From Conoideocrella luteorostrata (taxonomy: Eukaryota; Ascomycota; Sordariomycetes; Hypocreales; Clavicipitaceae): a DNA stretch of 43,224 nt. A model generated the notes under the pieces. The model had not been told where the DNA came from and did no database searches. It saw nothing but the letters and a program-made list of their open reading frames with translations. Below are positions 10,953 to 21,500 of this stretch, piece by piece. Position 1 is the stretch's first letter. Every line of letters starts with the position of its first letter. Made by a program: the position numbers and the translations under genes. The stretch is from assembly GCA_032433595.1 (NCBI GenBank), contig JASWJB010000349.1:1-43224 (forward strand). The letters are read 5' to 3'.

Positions 10953-11580
10953 ATGCACATTTCTTCCATCTTCCTTGGCCTCATCTTCCTCCATGGGGCA
11001 ATCACCTCTCCTGTACAAGGGCCAGAGGTAGAGCCCCGAGCTCCACAGCCGGCTCCTCAGCCAATTCCTGAGCCAGCTCCACAGCCAGCTCCAGCTCCCG
11101 AGATGATGGATCACGCCCTTGAGCGTCGAATGCCAACCTTTGCAGATATTCCATTTCCCAAAATGCCCAGGCGCAATAACAACAACAAAATGGGTTAGTG
11201 AACTATCTAGAGGAGAACGTATCGGTCAGGGAGCTAACTTCAGCTACGGGCTCAAACAAAAACAACAAGGACTGTCCAAGTAACTCCCAGTCAAATGCCT
11301 GCTCTGGGGGAAATCCGTACTGCTGCAGCAGCGACGGAAAGGGCGGTAAGTGGAGAATTCGCATCATGTATGCGGAGACACACTCTGACAGTCTGCAGGT
11401 CACATCTGCCAGAACACAACTGCCTGCGCACAGACAATTATTTGCTGCAATAATAACAACGGCGTAAGAGAAGTCCATACCCCACACTCAATCTCATAGT
11501 CTTACTGGTGTCTCTAGTTCCAAATCTGCATTGGAGACCTCAATTTCAATGTGCCAATCACTATCAACATCTACGAGTAG
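10953..11580 (+). CDS. Hydrophobin-like protein with Pro/Ala-rich spacer, 156 aa
   Basis: Model: exons 10953-11193, 11244-11345, 11399-11463 and 11518-11580. Introns start GTTAGT, GTAAGT and GTAAGA, and intron 1 has a GCTAAC branch site; the frame is continuous to TAG. ATG 10953 opens a signal peptide (MHISSIFLGLIFLHGAITS). A PAPQP-type Pro/Ala/Gln spacer follows, then a basic RRNNNNK stretch and a hydrophobin core with C-x6-CC-x9-C-x5-C-x5-CC-x8-C, preceded by one extra Cys eight residues earlier (DCPSNSQSNAC). Like the hydrophobin at 8890 it has unusually short loops, with TIICCNNNNG after the second doublet. The two genes lie on opposite strands with their 5' ends facing. They probably share ancestry, although their spacers differ completely. 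Confidence 0.8.
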
Positions 11581-13812
11581 CAGGTCAACCAATGGTCATG
11601 GAAAAGATCCATAGCAAGGAGGCAAAGGACTGGTCGCCTTTGCATTGCTGGAGGAGGTATAATGAATAGTCTCTCTTTAGGGTGTGATTAATAACAAGAG
11701 TTTTTTCAATGCCGACGTTCCGGGCTTCTGGTAGCGTGTAATGGGGGAAATCTGTCCAGAGATCCATGTCCTGTCCCACACCCACTTTGCCCACGTACGG
11801 ATTTGCGGTAGGTTATCGGTGCCGAAGAGAAAACTGAAGCATCTCAGCTTGGGTTAAGGAAGCATGGATGGAAACGAGACTGTGAGGGGGGCTGACGGAA
11901 GCAGTAAGGCTGGAGCAATAAGTGGCAATCCAGATCAATCACCGCGCCATTCGGCATTCTGGGGAACGGCTTGATTCGATGGCTACGCAAAATGGACAAA
12001 GGGAGGGGGCACAGCTGAAGGTACTAGCATGTTGCTATTAAGAAGGCCGTCGCCGTAGACCGCTGATCCCTTGTTACGTAGCCTTGATGTACGACATGCC
12101 GTCTTAGAATGCGGGGGGCTCCGATCCAGAACGTGGGACGCGTCTGGCGAAACTAACGTCATGGCTTGCGGGGTTGGCGCTAGGTTCCTGCACATCACCA
12201 ATAAAGAGTCGCATCTGGTAACGTTCGGTGGGAAGTGGTGAGCCACGAAGCCAAAGCGGAGACGCCTCCGATGAGCCGCGTTCTTGTTCTGGTCTAAGTG
12301 CCTTCTTAAGACTCACATGTGCACCGCAACTGGACGAAGCGGCTCGCAGGGCATGCTCTGATTCGCCAGATGGACGTGGGTGGGGCGCCTCGGGGACCTG
12401 GACTGGGACCTGGACTGGGACCTGGATCGGCGTATTCTCAATTCGGTGCTTGCCTCGAGCGTTGACAAATGGTTCGGTGAGCCACCAAGCCAGAGCCGCC
12501 GAAGGCAGCCTCTTGGGAATTGAATCTAGCGTACCTATAACCTAAAGCCATCAGAGCCACACCTACGCGTAGCCCCAATAGTAAGGGGATAGTCCGGTGG
12601 TGGCCACCATCTGCAGTTCTCGCTACTAAACGATCCCCCTCGTTGATGGTCACAAATATCATGTCGCAGCATCCGACAAAAGGTGACGCTCCGTAATTAT
12701 AGCGTGAAAAATGCATGTCATATAGCCTGTGACATATCAGCGAATCCCAAGTGGACATCCTGGACTCCGCCCTGTACTGGACGTGGCAGCTTATTATGTT
12801 CGGATGCAGAGTTCATCGCAGGTTGAACAATCTCTCCAGCAATATTTGCTTAAGATAAAGTCGATCGGGTCAACTGTGCCACCTAATGGAAGGGCAGAGC
12901 AGCGTCGATTGTGAAAGGCGTGTGCAGACAAGGTGTCAGGGAACATCTGCTCCTTCGAAGAAACTAGTCTGCCGGCGGGGCGATTTAAGCGGCAGTCTGC
13001 TCCTCTAGTTGCAGCGGAGAAGTCGTTAAATTGCCTCCACATTGACGTTGGCACGGAAAGATGATGTTTTTCACTGTTGCCCTGGCCTGCTGTGGTTACT
13101 TAGCTGCCATTCCTACAAAGGCGTTAAAAATGGCTAATTGTCACGCAACCTGCGTGAGGCGCCGGATTTCCACAGTCACAATAATGCGAGCATTCTAGTG
13201 GTAAGAAATATACGCTGCTAGATGGAAAGTGGGAAGAAGCGTCGAACACGGCCTTCGACGAAGGCATTCTAAAACGTGCAATCCTGCTCATTTGGAGTGC
13301 TCTACAGACCGGAATGGGGATTTAATTATGGTGGTTTGTAATACTAACCCATGGGTTCGCGACAGTATAGCGTAGTTTGTGCTAAATCTCTAAATGCTTT
13401 TCAATCTCAGGTATACTTGCGTGGACCGTTGCAATGCTCTAGTACACGGCGCTGTCGTTATGTAACTACACTGTATTGTAAATCATGGGGTTAATCGCAC
13501 GCTGCATATATAAATGTTCTCTGCTCTTTGCTTTCCGTTTTACCGGTTATAATTAGTAGACGATCCGATCCGTAGAAGCACTGGTTGTGGCACTCACATC
13601 GCTATTATTGCTAGGTAGCTATCCTTACCAGATGACACATAAGACTCGAATTAGTTTTAGAGTTAAACTTCAATAATGCGGTGAATCTACAAACCTACGC
13701 CACAAATAAGAGCGCGAACACAAGCTTAAATTTTGTTATCGATCTTGTAACGGCTTTATTGTTAACCCTGTGGCCGCGAACTCAACTCTGTCGACGGCAC
13801 GGCTTGAGTTTA
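11581..13812. other. Intergenic region, no gene seen
   Basis: No frame in these 2.2 kb shows a domain, a signal peptide with ATG or consistent splicing. It contains a short 12-bp tandem repeat near 12395-12425 (GACCTGGACTGG units) and a weak duplication of a GGTGAGCCAC segment near 12236 and 12477. The rest looks like unique non-coding DNA. Confidence 0.5.
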
Positions 13813-14102
13813 TGTGGGTTGCACAGGGTCTTGTGCAAGGTATCGATACCAATAGATCAAAATGCAACACAATATATTCAATAATCTCTGTCTATCTAAG
13901 AAGAGGGGAACAAGTCAGGGAGTAAGCCCTGATATCGTCGTATAAATATCGTAGCCAAACCGTGACCACGTGACCTACTCTGTCATACAAAAAATGGCGT
14001 AGCCAGAGGCCACTTTTCACGTGTAGAGACCCTTAAATAGGCTCATATTTTTCTGTGACATGCTCTGTGCTTCCAGTTGGGCTTGACGGAGGGATTCCAA
14101 CA
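13813..14102 (-). mobile_element. Solo LTR, copy A (290 bp)
   Basis: Read on the minus strand it begins TGTTGGAATCCCTC and ends CAACCCACA. It contains a TATTTATACG promoter-like box, a CTTCTTAGATA block and the perfect palindrome GGTATCGATACC near its 3' end. It shares this order with copies at 14458 and 20337. The flanks GTTTA (13808-13812) and GTTTC (14103-14107) look like a 5-bp target duplication with one change. No internal retrotransposon sequence is attached, so it is a solo LTR; the TGTTGGAAT start recalls Copia-type elements. Confidence 0.7.
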
Positions 14103-14457
14103 GTTTCACCGCACCGCAGAGCGCGCAAGTCCGTAAGCCTATTACTGCAAGAATCGAATTATTGTTTAGTATTCACTGGCGGGGTATAACCAGCCTTACA
14201 ATAACAGAATTACGTATTGAGACGGGTCTGTGAGTGAAGGAAAAACACAAAAACCTAAAAAAATTTAGTGTATAGGTTAGTTCAAGTTATTAGATACGTT
14301 GTGCGTAGGTTATGAGAACAGTTTACAAGTTGAATAGAACGCCAGCAGTAATTATAGTTCGGATTTAGCTGTGACTTATCCATAATCTTATGTCGAATGT
14401 CAACTACATTTTTTGAACCTTAGCACTGATCTTGCGTGAAGCTGTTGGTAGAATGTC
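14103..14457. other. Spacer between two inverted solo LTRs
   Basis: 355 bp, AT-rich with A-runs, no gene. It does not look like retrotransposon internal sequence, since the two LTRs beside it point in opposite directions. Confidence 0.5.
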
Positions 14458-14681
14458 TGTTGGAATCCCTCGTCAAGCGTACGAGCAATTGCGGACATGG
14501 TCACGTGGCCACCCTAGCGCGCCTTTTTTATACGGCGCGCTCGGGGGCATTCCTCTTCCTCTTTCCGCTTCTCTTAGATAACCCAGATCAGATGAATTGA
14601 ATACTTTGTTTTACCTTTTGCTTGAAGCAAGACCCTTCGGTATCGATACCCTCGTCATCAGAAGCTCCTGTGCTTCCTACA
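14458..14681 (+). mobile_element. Solo LTR, copy B (224 bp)
   Basis: Begins TGTTGGAATCCCTCGTCAAGC and ends GTGCTTCCTACA. It has TTTTTTATACGG as a promoter-like box, CTTCTCTTAGATA, and GGTATCGATACC. It aligns over its full length with the inverse of 20337-20550. The flanks ATGTC (14453-14457) and CTGTC (14682-14686) match in four of five bases, as an aged target duplication would. Confidence 0.75.
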
Positions 14682-15658
14682 CTGTCTTTGTAACAAAAGC
14701 TGCCTTTGCGACCGATCTCGCAACCGATCTTGCAATTGCTTTATAGGTTGTTCGTATACGGAGTAATGGACTTGCAGATTGACCTTCCAGCCATCCTTAC
14801 AACCGCAACAAGAATGTGGACGGAATGTGGTCTGTAGATTGTGTTCTGATGTCTGAGAATCCGAGACGTATTCTGGAGATGGCGGGGCGGAGCGATTAGA
14901 CCCACACACAATCGGTTGATCTCGTCCTTTCTTCTGCGGTGATGCCCAGTATCCCAGAACGGTTGCACACTTGAACCTAAAGCGCTTTGCATCTGGCCAC
15001 AAGCCCCGATTATGAAGCGTTTTATTCAGAAGGGACTATTCCCCAAATTTCGCAAGAGAAGTCATGGGTGCAGTGGGATGTAAGGGGTCTTAAGGTGATG
15101 ATATCCGTGCAGGGGTGGAGGGAGGTGGCAATCCGGCATGATATTAATTGAAGCATTATTTGTGGTTAGGCATGCCGTGAAGAGTCAGAGGAAGAAAGGG
15201 ATCAAGAGATGGGACTGAGCTGCCGGTTGACTGTTCCCGTTAGTGCGCATCTCGACGCCACTTACAATAGCATGTGATGATGATTGGCCGAGATGGTGAG
15301 AATAGGAGTCGGGCTGCTACCGTCTCAAAGAAATACTTCCGCCCTGGTTGCCACTTTATCTGCTTTGCGTGTCCAATGGTCTGAGGCAAAGTGGGTCGGT
15401 ATTTACAGTAAATCGACCGATGGCGAATAGTTGAGAGACCAGCGTTGTCGAAACCGAAACCTGTTTCCCCTAGTTCCATGCCTCGTATTAGCGCCACTGA
15501 TGACTAAGTAGTTGGTTTATGGGCGAACTGTCGGCTGCGGGGTTCTCTATGACGCTACGTGAGGTAAGGTCTTTCAACAGGGCCGAGGGCGAACGAATCC
15601 GACAAACTTCCAAACCAAAACAGACGCAATCGCTCGGCCTGGCAGGAGTCGCGAAGCA
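14682..15658. other. Intergenic region upstream of the ceramidase
   Basis: No frame here shows a domain or splice continuation. The right end should hold the promoter and leader of the ceramidase gene; no clear TATA box was found. Confidence 0.45.
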
Positions 15659-16835
15659 ATGGATGCTGCAGTCGTGCGGCCATTCTGGGGTGCCCCGACA
15701 TCTTATCTGAAGTAGGTGCCTCAGACCAGATCCCCATTGCTGGCAGAGAAATTAAGTTTGTTCATTCATGGCAGCTTCTGCGAAGAGGTATGTTTCTCCG
15801 ACGCGGGAGCGAGGCAATACGTCAATTGACACGTGCTAGGACTATGTCGTCACAAGATATGTCGCCGAGTTTATCAACACGCTGAGCAGCCTGTCTTTTG
15901 GTTCGTTGATGGGCCAATCCCATTGTTATTATCATTCGAATTGACCAAAAGTATTAGCTGCCTATGGCATTTACGGCCTGTCCCGCATTCGCTGGGACAA
16001 AAATGTCGGCCCGCGCCTAGTTTCATATACTGGGTTGGTCGGCGTGGGAGTTTGCTCTGCAAGCTACCACATGACGTTAAAATACCACACTCAAATGTGT
16101 ACGTCCTTCGGCACACCGATCTCGGTTTAATGTTGTTTCTCACGATGACGTCTAGCTGATGAACTGTCTATGCACCTTTTGACAACGCCACTTTTGTATC
16201 GTCTCCTGACTTTCAAAAGCAACCCACAGAGAAGGAGATTCGTGGGAGTTATTCTTCTCACACTCTTCACCATCGTCATGGCCACCCACATGCTTATGGA
16301 CGAGTTCCTTCTTCATGCAACATCCTTTGCCCTTGCCATTTATTTAATCGCAACTCGTGCATTGAAAATCATTTCTGGACTGGACTGCAATGCTGACGCG
16401 AAACAAAATCTTCGGAACATAGCTCTTTTCGGGTGCCGTAAGTCGTCATTTCCTTCCACGGGCGACAACCTGTTAAAACTTATTGTGTAGTGAATTTCGG
16501 CTTTGGCTATTTTGTGTGGCTGGTTGATGACTGGGCATGTTCTTTGTTGACCAGCGCGAGGCATTCGGTCGGCCTGCCATGGGCAATTTTCTTGGAATTT
16601 CATGGATGGTATGTGTACATGGACTCAAGATGCCGCCCTTGACACCCTTCATCACCGACTGATCCTGAATAGGTGGCATATATTCACTGCTATAGGTGGC
16701 TATATTGGTGTCGCCGTGATCGACGTAATTACGTCAGACGCAGCCCGCGAGGACCCCATCAGTCTGATGGCCTGGCCCGTTCCCCTCGCGGCAAAGCACA
16801 TGTCAGGCACGGCCCAACCCGTGAAACGGGACTAA
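15659..16835 (+). CDS. Alkaline ceramidase (Ypc1/ACER family), 276 aa, seven exons
   Basis: Model: exons 15659-15711, 15775-15787 (13 nt), 15840-15900, 15958-16098, 16156-16437, 16491-16608 and 16673-16835. Every junction is GT...AG and keeps frame. The assembled protein follows the family closely: RPFWGAPTSYLNFCEEDYVV at the N-terminus, YVAEFINTLSSLSF, SASYHMTLKY, SDELSMHLLTTPLLYR, SVGLPWAIFLEFHGWWH. The residues expected at the zinc/catalytic site are present: a Ser at 76 or 78, His80, Asp91, His221 and His225. Multiple hydrophobic segments imply an integral ER/Golgi membrane enzyme that hydrolyses (phyto- or dihydro-)ceramide to a sphingoid base and fatty acid. It appears intact. No neighbour is functionally related. 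Confidence 0.9.
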
Positions 16836-17604
16836 GTTTAGCGGTCATCGGACCCGGTTGTGAGCGGTGCGGACGGCGATTATCACGGACGTGTCCGCTC
16901 GGGTTATCTGCGAAAGGTGTTCATGCTATTTAGACGGTGTTTAAATCTTATGTGATGAAATCTGTAATATTGCATAGATAGATTATTCGGCCATAGATAG
17001 ATATACATAGAAACTATGTTCTGTGATACGAGGAGTCTAACTACTCCGTATAGCGGTAGGATGAGAATGAAACAACACACACTGCAGACTGCAAATAGAG
17101 TAGGTATCTTTGTAGCAGGGCCTGGCTGGCGAGTACATTGACCGTTAGATATTTGCGCAGGTAGATTACTTCAATGAATGTCTTGCTTCGGGGGTTATTG
17201 AAGAAAGAGTATGAAAAGAAAATAGGGAAAGTAACATAAGGACGATATAATAACTATAAGACGGCAAGGAAAGGAAGAAAGCAGCCAATATCGACTGCTG
17301 AAGGTCGGTACCAGCTCAACGACCCCCCGGTTCTGCCACCACCACTTCGTGCTCAAATAGGTTGTCACACCACTCAGATCCAGCATCTCCCGTCCCTTCC
17401 TATTGCCCTTCCAGTATTAACGGCACTCAGGAAGGAGGTGTGGAGGCGCACACCATCACGAACACTGAGCCAATGAAGGGCAGCCCAGCCAGCGGCCCTC
17501 CCCTCCCGGCACAAACTCAGACTACTATATCAGGCTGCAAAATCACTGCCCATACTCTCCCAACTCTCTCCATCCAGCCGGGAATAGATACCGGTTATAT
17601 TGGA
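16836..17604. other. Intergenic region, no gene seen
   Basis: Contains the ceramidase 3' region. The plus-strand frame 17362-17742 is Pro/Ser/Thr-rich, overlaps the minus-strand gene fragment at 17605 and shows no domain. Confidence 0.45.
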
Positions 17605-17943
17605 TTAATCATCATACAGCACCAGGCAACGCACCTCAATCGAGCGGCGCATCGGCACCATCTTAGGAGCACCGTGGTCTGCGAATGCGCCATGTGCCGT
17701 ACCAAGGACGGGAGTGTCACCCGACGCATCTTTGTCTGTTGAGCCGAAATCGACAAAGATGAGAACCTCATCGAGTGCCACGTTGCTGACGACGTAGAAG
17801 AGCGGATGCGGCGAGTATTTAAGAGCGGTAAAGTGCGTCTTATAGTCGTTGCGCGAATGGACGCGCTCCGTGTCCTGGGAGCGCTCAATGGAGTTTGAGT
17901 TGACAAGCGTGAGCGGCCACTGTCTATACGCTTGAATAAAGTA
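17605..17943 (-). pseudogene. C-terminal fragment of a GA4-desaturase/CmcJ-like protein
   Basis: A minus-strand frame ending at TAA 17607-17605 reads QWPLTLVNSNSIE, then HPLFYVVSNVALDEVLIFVD, then AHGAFADHGAP and RRSIEVRCLVLYDD. This order matches the C-terminal half of the fungal GA4-desaturase/CmcJ family, whose hallmarks are WPL.L.(D/N)..S, Y....(D)E.L.F, H.AF.(D) and (E)SIEVR. These are secondary-metabolism-associated Fe(II)/2-oxoglutarate-type proteins. Upstream, an in-frame TAA lies just before TTAAATTAC and no N-terminal half is found. It is therefore a 5'-truncated remnant of about 105 codons. It shares the neighbourhood with a broken HET gene and LTRs. Confidence 0.7.
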
Positions 17944-18570
17944 ATTTAATTATAATAGGCAGCGGAGCAAGGCTCTAGACAAAGATACACTTCTTGAACA
18001 CAGGGGAAAACTTCTTAAAATAATAATAATCTGCCAGCAAGAGGGATCAACCCCCTATTTTATAGCTATATTTTTAATCTAACTATTTCGGTCAAGTCCA
18101 AAAACTCACGTGAATTTATTCTAGTCACCCTCGAAGCTGGGAAAATAGGTACAAATGCTTGGAAAAGTAACAAATGGCGTTGTCGACAGATGCTACCAGC
18201 TGCCTGATCACGTAAGCCATCCGCCTCACTACTAATTAAGGTCTCTTCAGTGAATGTGGTGATTTGGCCACTCCGCCGGGCTCGTCAAGCCGCTCCAGAG
18301 GGCTATCGTGGTGTTGTGGCAGCTTAGAATTCATCGGTAATACGGTTACGCGGGTCACTGCAAGTCCCCAGGCCAAAAAATGGGTAAAGTGGATCCATTG
18401 ATGCAATATTTGGAGACATCCTTATCCCTGCTTCCTACTTCAGGGATCGACGCCACCTGATCTAACAGACATCCCCGCACCCTTGGAAGGGGAGAATGAC
18501 ATTCGTCCTTCATCATCGATATATTAGGGACTTGATGTCTATAAGCTTATGCCCTATTTAAATTCCCACG
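17944..18570. other. Intergenic region upstream of the HET pseudogene
   Basis: AT-rich in its first half; no gene seen. The right end has CCCTATTTAAATTCCC just before ATG 18571, a possible TATA-like element very close to the start codon. Confidence 0.4.
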
Positions 18571-20264
18571 ATGGAGCAATCATCACAACCTTCCTCCTCA
18601 ACTAAGCCCGACTATCGATATTCTACACTTGAAAATTCTCAAATAAGGATACTCACCCTTCTGGCTGGAGGATTCGACGATCCATTAACTGGCGAGTTGA
18701 CCCATCGGCAATTTGTCCCGTCAAGGAGCGAAGTCCCAAAATATGAAGCTATATCGTATGCCTGGGGTGACCAGACAGATATGGAGGTAATGATTATATC
18801 TCAGGGCCATGAACAGAAAAAAAAGCCAATTGGACGTAGCCTGGCAGCTGCCCTGCGTCATCTGAGGCAACAAAATCAGCCCTCTCATTCACAAAAAGAG
18901 ACTGGTTGGCAATTCAGAAGCTCTTTGCTCGACCTTGGTTCAAAAGACTTTGGGTCAGACAGGAAATCATTCTGGCCAAGTCCTCGGTAGTAATTTTCGC
19001 TGGATATTCGTCAACTGCGTGGTCAAGATTTGGGCAAGCAGCAGGATGCATTGAAGTAAAAATTGCTTTGGGCAAAACGAACTCACCAATCTTGTCACGT
19101 TTTGTGAGTGATATCAGCAATATAGTCGCTCTCTACCGCACTCCATTGTTCAAGCATCCGGTTGCGTTACTGAATTTCACTCGCTCTTGCCAATGCAAAG
19201 ACGAGAGAGACCGCGTTTACTCCATCTTGGGCCTTATTCGTCCCAGCTACAAGATCTACCCAAACTATCGTCAAAACATCACAGATGTCTGCAAAGAATT
19301 CATGCTGAAGATATACAGAGAAGACGGTAGACTGGACATTTTATCGTTTTGCGACGTTACAGCGGAGCCGAGCTGGGTACCCAATATCTCCGGACCGAAC
19401 CCGGCGCACCATTTTTGGCGTAACTTTGCTACCGGATACTCTCAAGCTCACTTGAATTCAATACGGAAAGATACAATCGAGGTCAATGGGATAGAGGCTG
19501 GAGCCTTGTCCAGTCTTGTTGGCCATATACCCAAGGGATGCTCTGAGAATGAGCTGAAGCGCCGGGTAAAGAGAATTTTGGTAAAAGTACTCGGTTGGGA
19601 TCCCGGCAGCTGGGAAGAGGAGGCGGCAGTAAGTCTCACACAGACTTTACTAGGCGGTCATTGGATAGAAAATACAAACCACCGACACGATCCCCAGCTG
19701 AGGGGAGCGGTATCAGTACTGAAGAACTGGGTTATAGAGGATGTTGGCAGAACTTACCATGAAAACGCTTTCCTGGATATGCTCGTAACCTGGGCAATGA
19801 TAAACTCGCTGCCTGGATGGTCGGTTTATCAAGCAACAAATAAAGATTTCGGCATTTGTTCAAGCTTGTGTATACCTGGCGATCAAATATTCGTCGTCTT
19901 TGGTTGCAAGGATCCTGTTATGCTTCGAAAAAGCGAAGGTTTTGGATATTATCGCATCGTTGGGCCGTCATATATCTATCATTTGTCTTGCGGACAGGCT
20001 GTTTTAGGGAAACATGCAGTTGGTTTGAGCTTTGTTAACTCGTTTGACAATCCAGACTTGATCTTTGAGGCAGAAAATGGCCTGAGAGATAACTTGCACG
20101 TCCAATGTGTGGATCACCCATATAAAATTGAGGACGATCATCCACTTTGGCATAGGAGGAAGAGCGCTACTAGCTCTGCTAGTAGTAGCATTCGAGCGGA
20201 CTCTTCGTGTCTTGAAGTACTCCGTAAGCGCGGAATTCACATAGAGCAAACTCTCCTTAAATGA
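18571..20264 (+). pseudogene. HET-domain (heterokaryon incompatibility) gene, deleted and frameshifted
   Basis: The first frame (18571-18990) starts at ATG and carries the HET N-terminal block: residues 58-66 YEAISYAWG, then SLAAALRHLRQQNQ. The second (18906-20264, two bases out of phase) continues with DWLAIQKLFARPWFKRLWVRQ, the block that closes a HET domain. It is followed by the usual C-terminal region (RDRVYSILGL, GDQIFVVFGC.DP). The central part of the domain, normally including a WIDAICINQ-type motif, is absent between them and the frame is lost. HET proteins trigger incompatibility-linked cell death; this copy should be non-functional unless a truncated product matters. No intron could restore the missing block. 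The ~1.36 kb second frame is otherwise intact, suggesting recent loss. Confidence 0.85.
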
Positions 20265-20336
20265 ATATTTCTGATTATCGTCGCTAAAGTTTCTCCAAAT
20301 GTGCCTAGACCTGAGAAGCTACCAGATAGGGATAGG

Positions 20337-20550
20337 TGTAGGAAGCACAGGGCTTCGGGTGACGAGGGTATCGATACCACAAGGTGAAGCAAAACAAGAA
20401 GCAAAACAATTCAATTCATCCGGTCTTATCTGAGAGAGAAGAAGAAGAGGAAGAGGAATGCCCCTAAGCGTGTCGTATAAAAGAGGCCCGCTAGGGTAGC
20501 TACGTGACCTTGTCCGCAATTGCTTGTATGCTTGACGAGGGATTCCTACA
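20337..20550 (-). mobile_element. Solo LTR, copy C (214 bp)
   Basis: Read on the minus strand it starts TGTAGGAATCCCTCGTCAAGC and ends GTGCTTCCTACA, giving perfect TGTAGGAA/TTCCTACA termini. It includes CTTTTATACGAC and GGTATCGATACC and aligns end to end with the element at 14458-14681. Flanking pentamers ATAGG and TATTC do not match, so the insertion is old or rearranged. It begins only ~70 bp after the HET pseudogene stop. Confidence 0.75.
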
Positions 20551-21076
20551 TATTCTCGCTCTCTTTCATTTTCCCTTCTCTTCCCTTAAGCTTATAGATA
20601 TTACAATTGACGCTTGTTTGCGGATGCCCCAAGGCCACTCCATTACAAATAATTAGGTTAAGGCTAGCTTTCTTTAGTAAAGTAATTAACCTAGCCCTTG
20701 TAGGGATAATAACTTTGTATCCTCTAATATATAACTTCCACCCCCGGTTATTCTAAATAGTTTAGCTACAGTTACCTACCCTAGCTACGTAGGCTTTGCA
20801 TTTACGCTAGGAAGATAGTATAAATACACTACTCCCTCTCTACATCATTAGCACACCTATTCCATAGTAAGTTAGTATTTACTGTTAATATTTATACCTG
20901 CCTTGTGCCGCACAAAGCAGAAAATAGCTATAAGTTTACGTATTGCTTGCTCACATAAGTACTGTAGAAATATATCTCTTAATAAGTCTTAAGAACCTTT
21001 TCTGTTCTTTCTACCCTAGCTACGTAGCTATAGCTCAGGACAGTCACTCGATAGGTGAATTAATTCCCTTGAGTTA
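20551..21076. other. AT-rich gene-free DNA
   Basis: Rich in TA-containing words, with short stops in all frames. CTACCCTAGCTACGTAG occurs twice (near 20775 and 21010) and resembles part of the adjacent LTR (CTAGGGTAGCTACGTGACC), so this may be decayed retroelement DNA. Confidence 0.45.
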
Positions 21077-21500
21077 CAAAGCCGTGCGAGGTGAAGCTAA
21101 TCACCTTGTTTACGAAGCAACTACACTTCCGGGTAAATATATCACCCAAAGTGCACAGCGACATTTGGTCACAAGTGGCCTAAGAGATGAAGTTCATTGT
21201 CTCGCGTCGCAAACCCATACGAGGTGAAGCTTATTACCTTGTGGACAGAGCGACTACTCTCCGGGTGAACTTATCACCTAGAGTGCACAGTGACACTTGG
21301 TCGCAACTGGGCTAAGGGATGGAGTTCATCGTCTCGCGTTGCAAAACCGTGAGAGGCGAGCGACTACGCTCCAGGTGAATGCATCACCTAAAGTGCAGAT
21401 CTACGTTCCAGCCGCAGGCGGCTTGAAAGATGAAATCGGTCGTCTCGAGTCGCAAGACAATGCAAGGTGAAGTTTGCCACTTTGTGTACAGACACGTCTG
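21077..21500 (+). repeat. ~132-bp tandem repeat, about 3.5 copies, hairpin-bearing
   Basis: Units start at 21077 (CAAAGCCGTGCGAGG), 21210 (CAAACCCATACGAGG), 21342 (CAAAACCGTGAGAGG) and 21453 (CAAGACAATGCAAGG), so the period is 133, 132 and 111 bp. Each unit ends near GATG(A/G)A.TTC.TCGTCTCG.GTCG. Units 1 and 2 carry AGGTGA...T(C/T)ACCT, and units 1-3 carry a second (G/A)GGT(G/A)A...TCACC(C/T) inverted repeat. No coding signal spans the array. Confidence 0.75.

Noticed and set aside
13813..14681. A single DNA transposon with ~250-bp terminal inverted repeats
   Set aside because: The two ends each have their own LTR-type termini and near-matching target duplications, and a third solo copy exists at 20337, so independent solo LTRs fit better.
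17362..17742. Plus-strand Pro/Ser-rich frame
   Set aside because: Overlaps the minus-strand GA4-desaturase-like fragment, which has real family motifs.
21077..21500. CRISPR-like array
   Set aside because: Units are long (~132 bp), diverged and contiguous without unique spacers, and the genome is eukaryotic.
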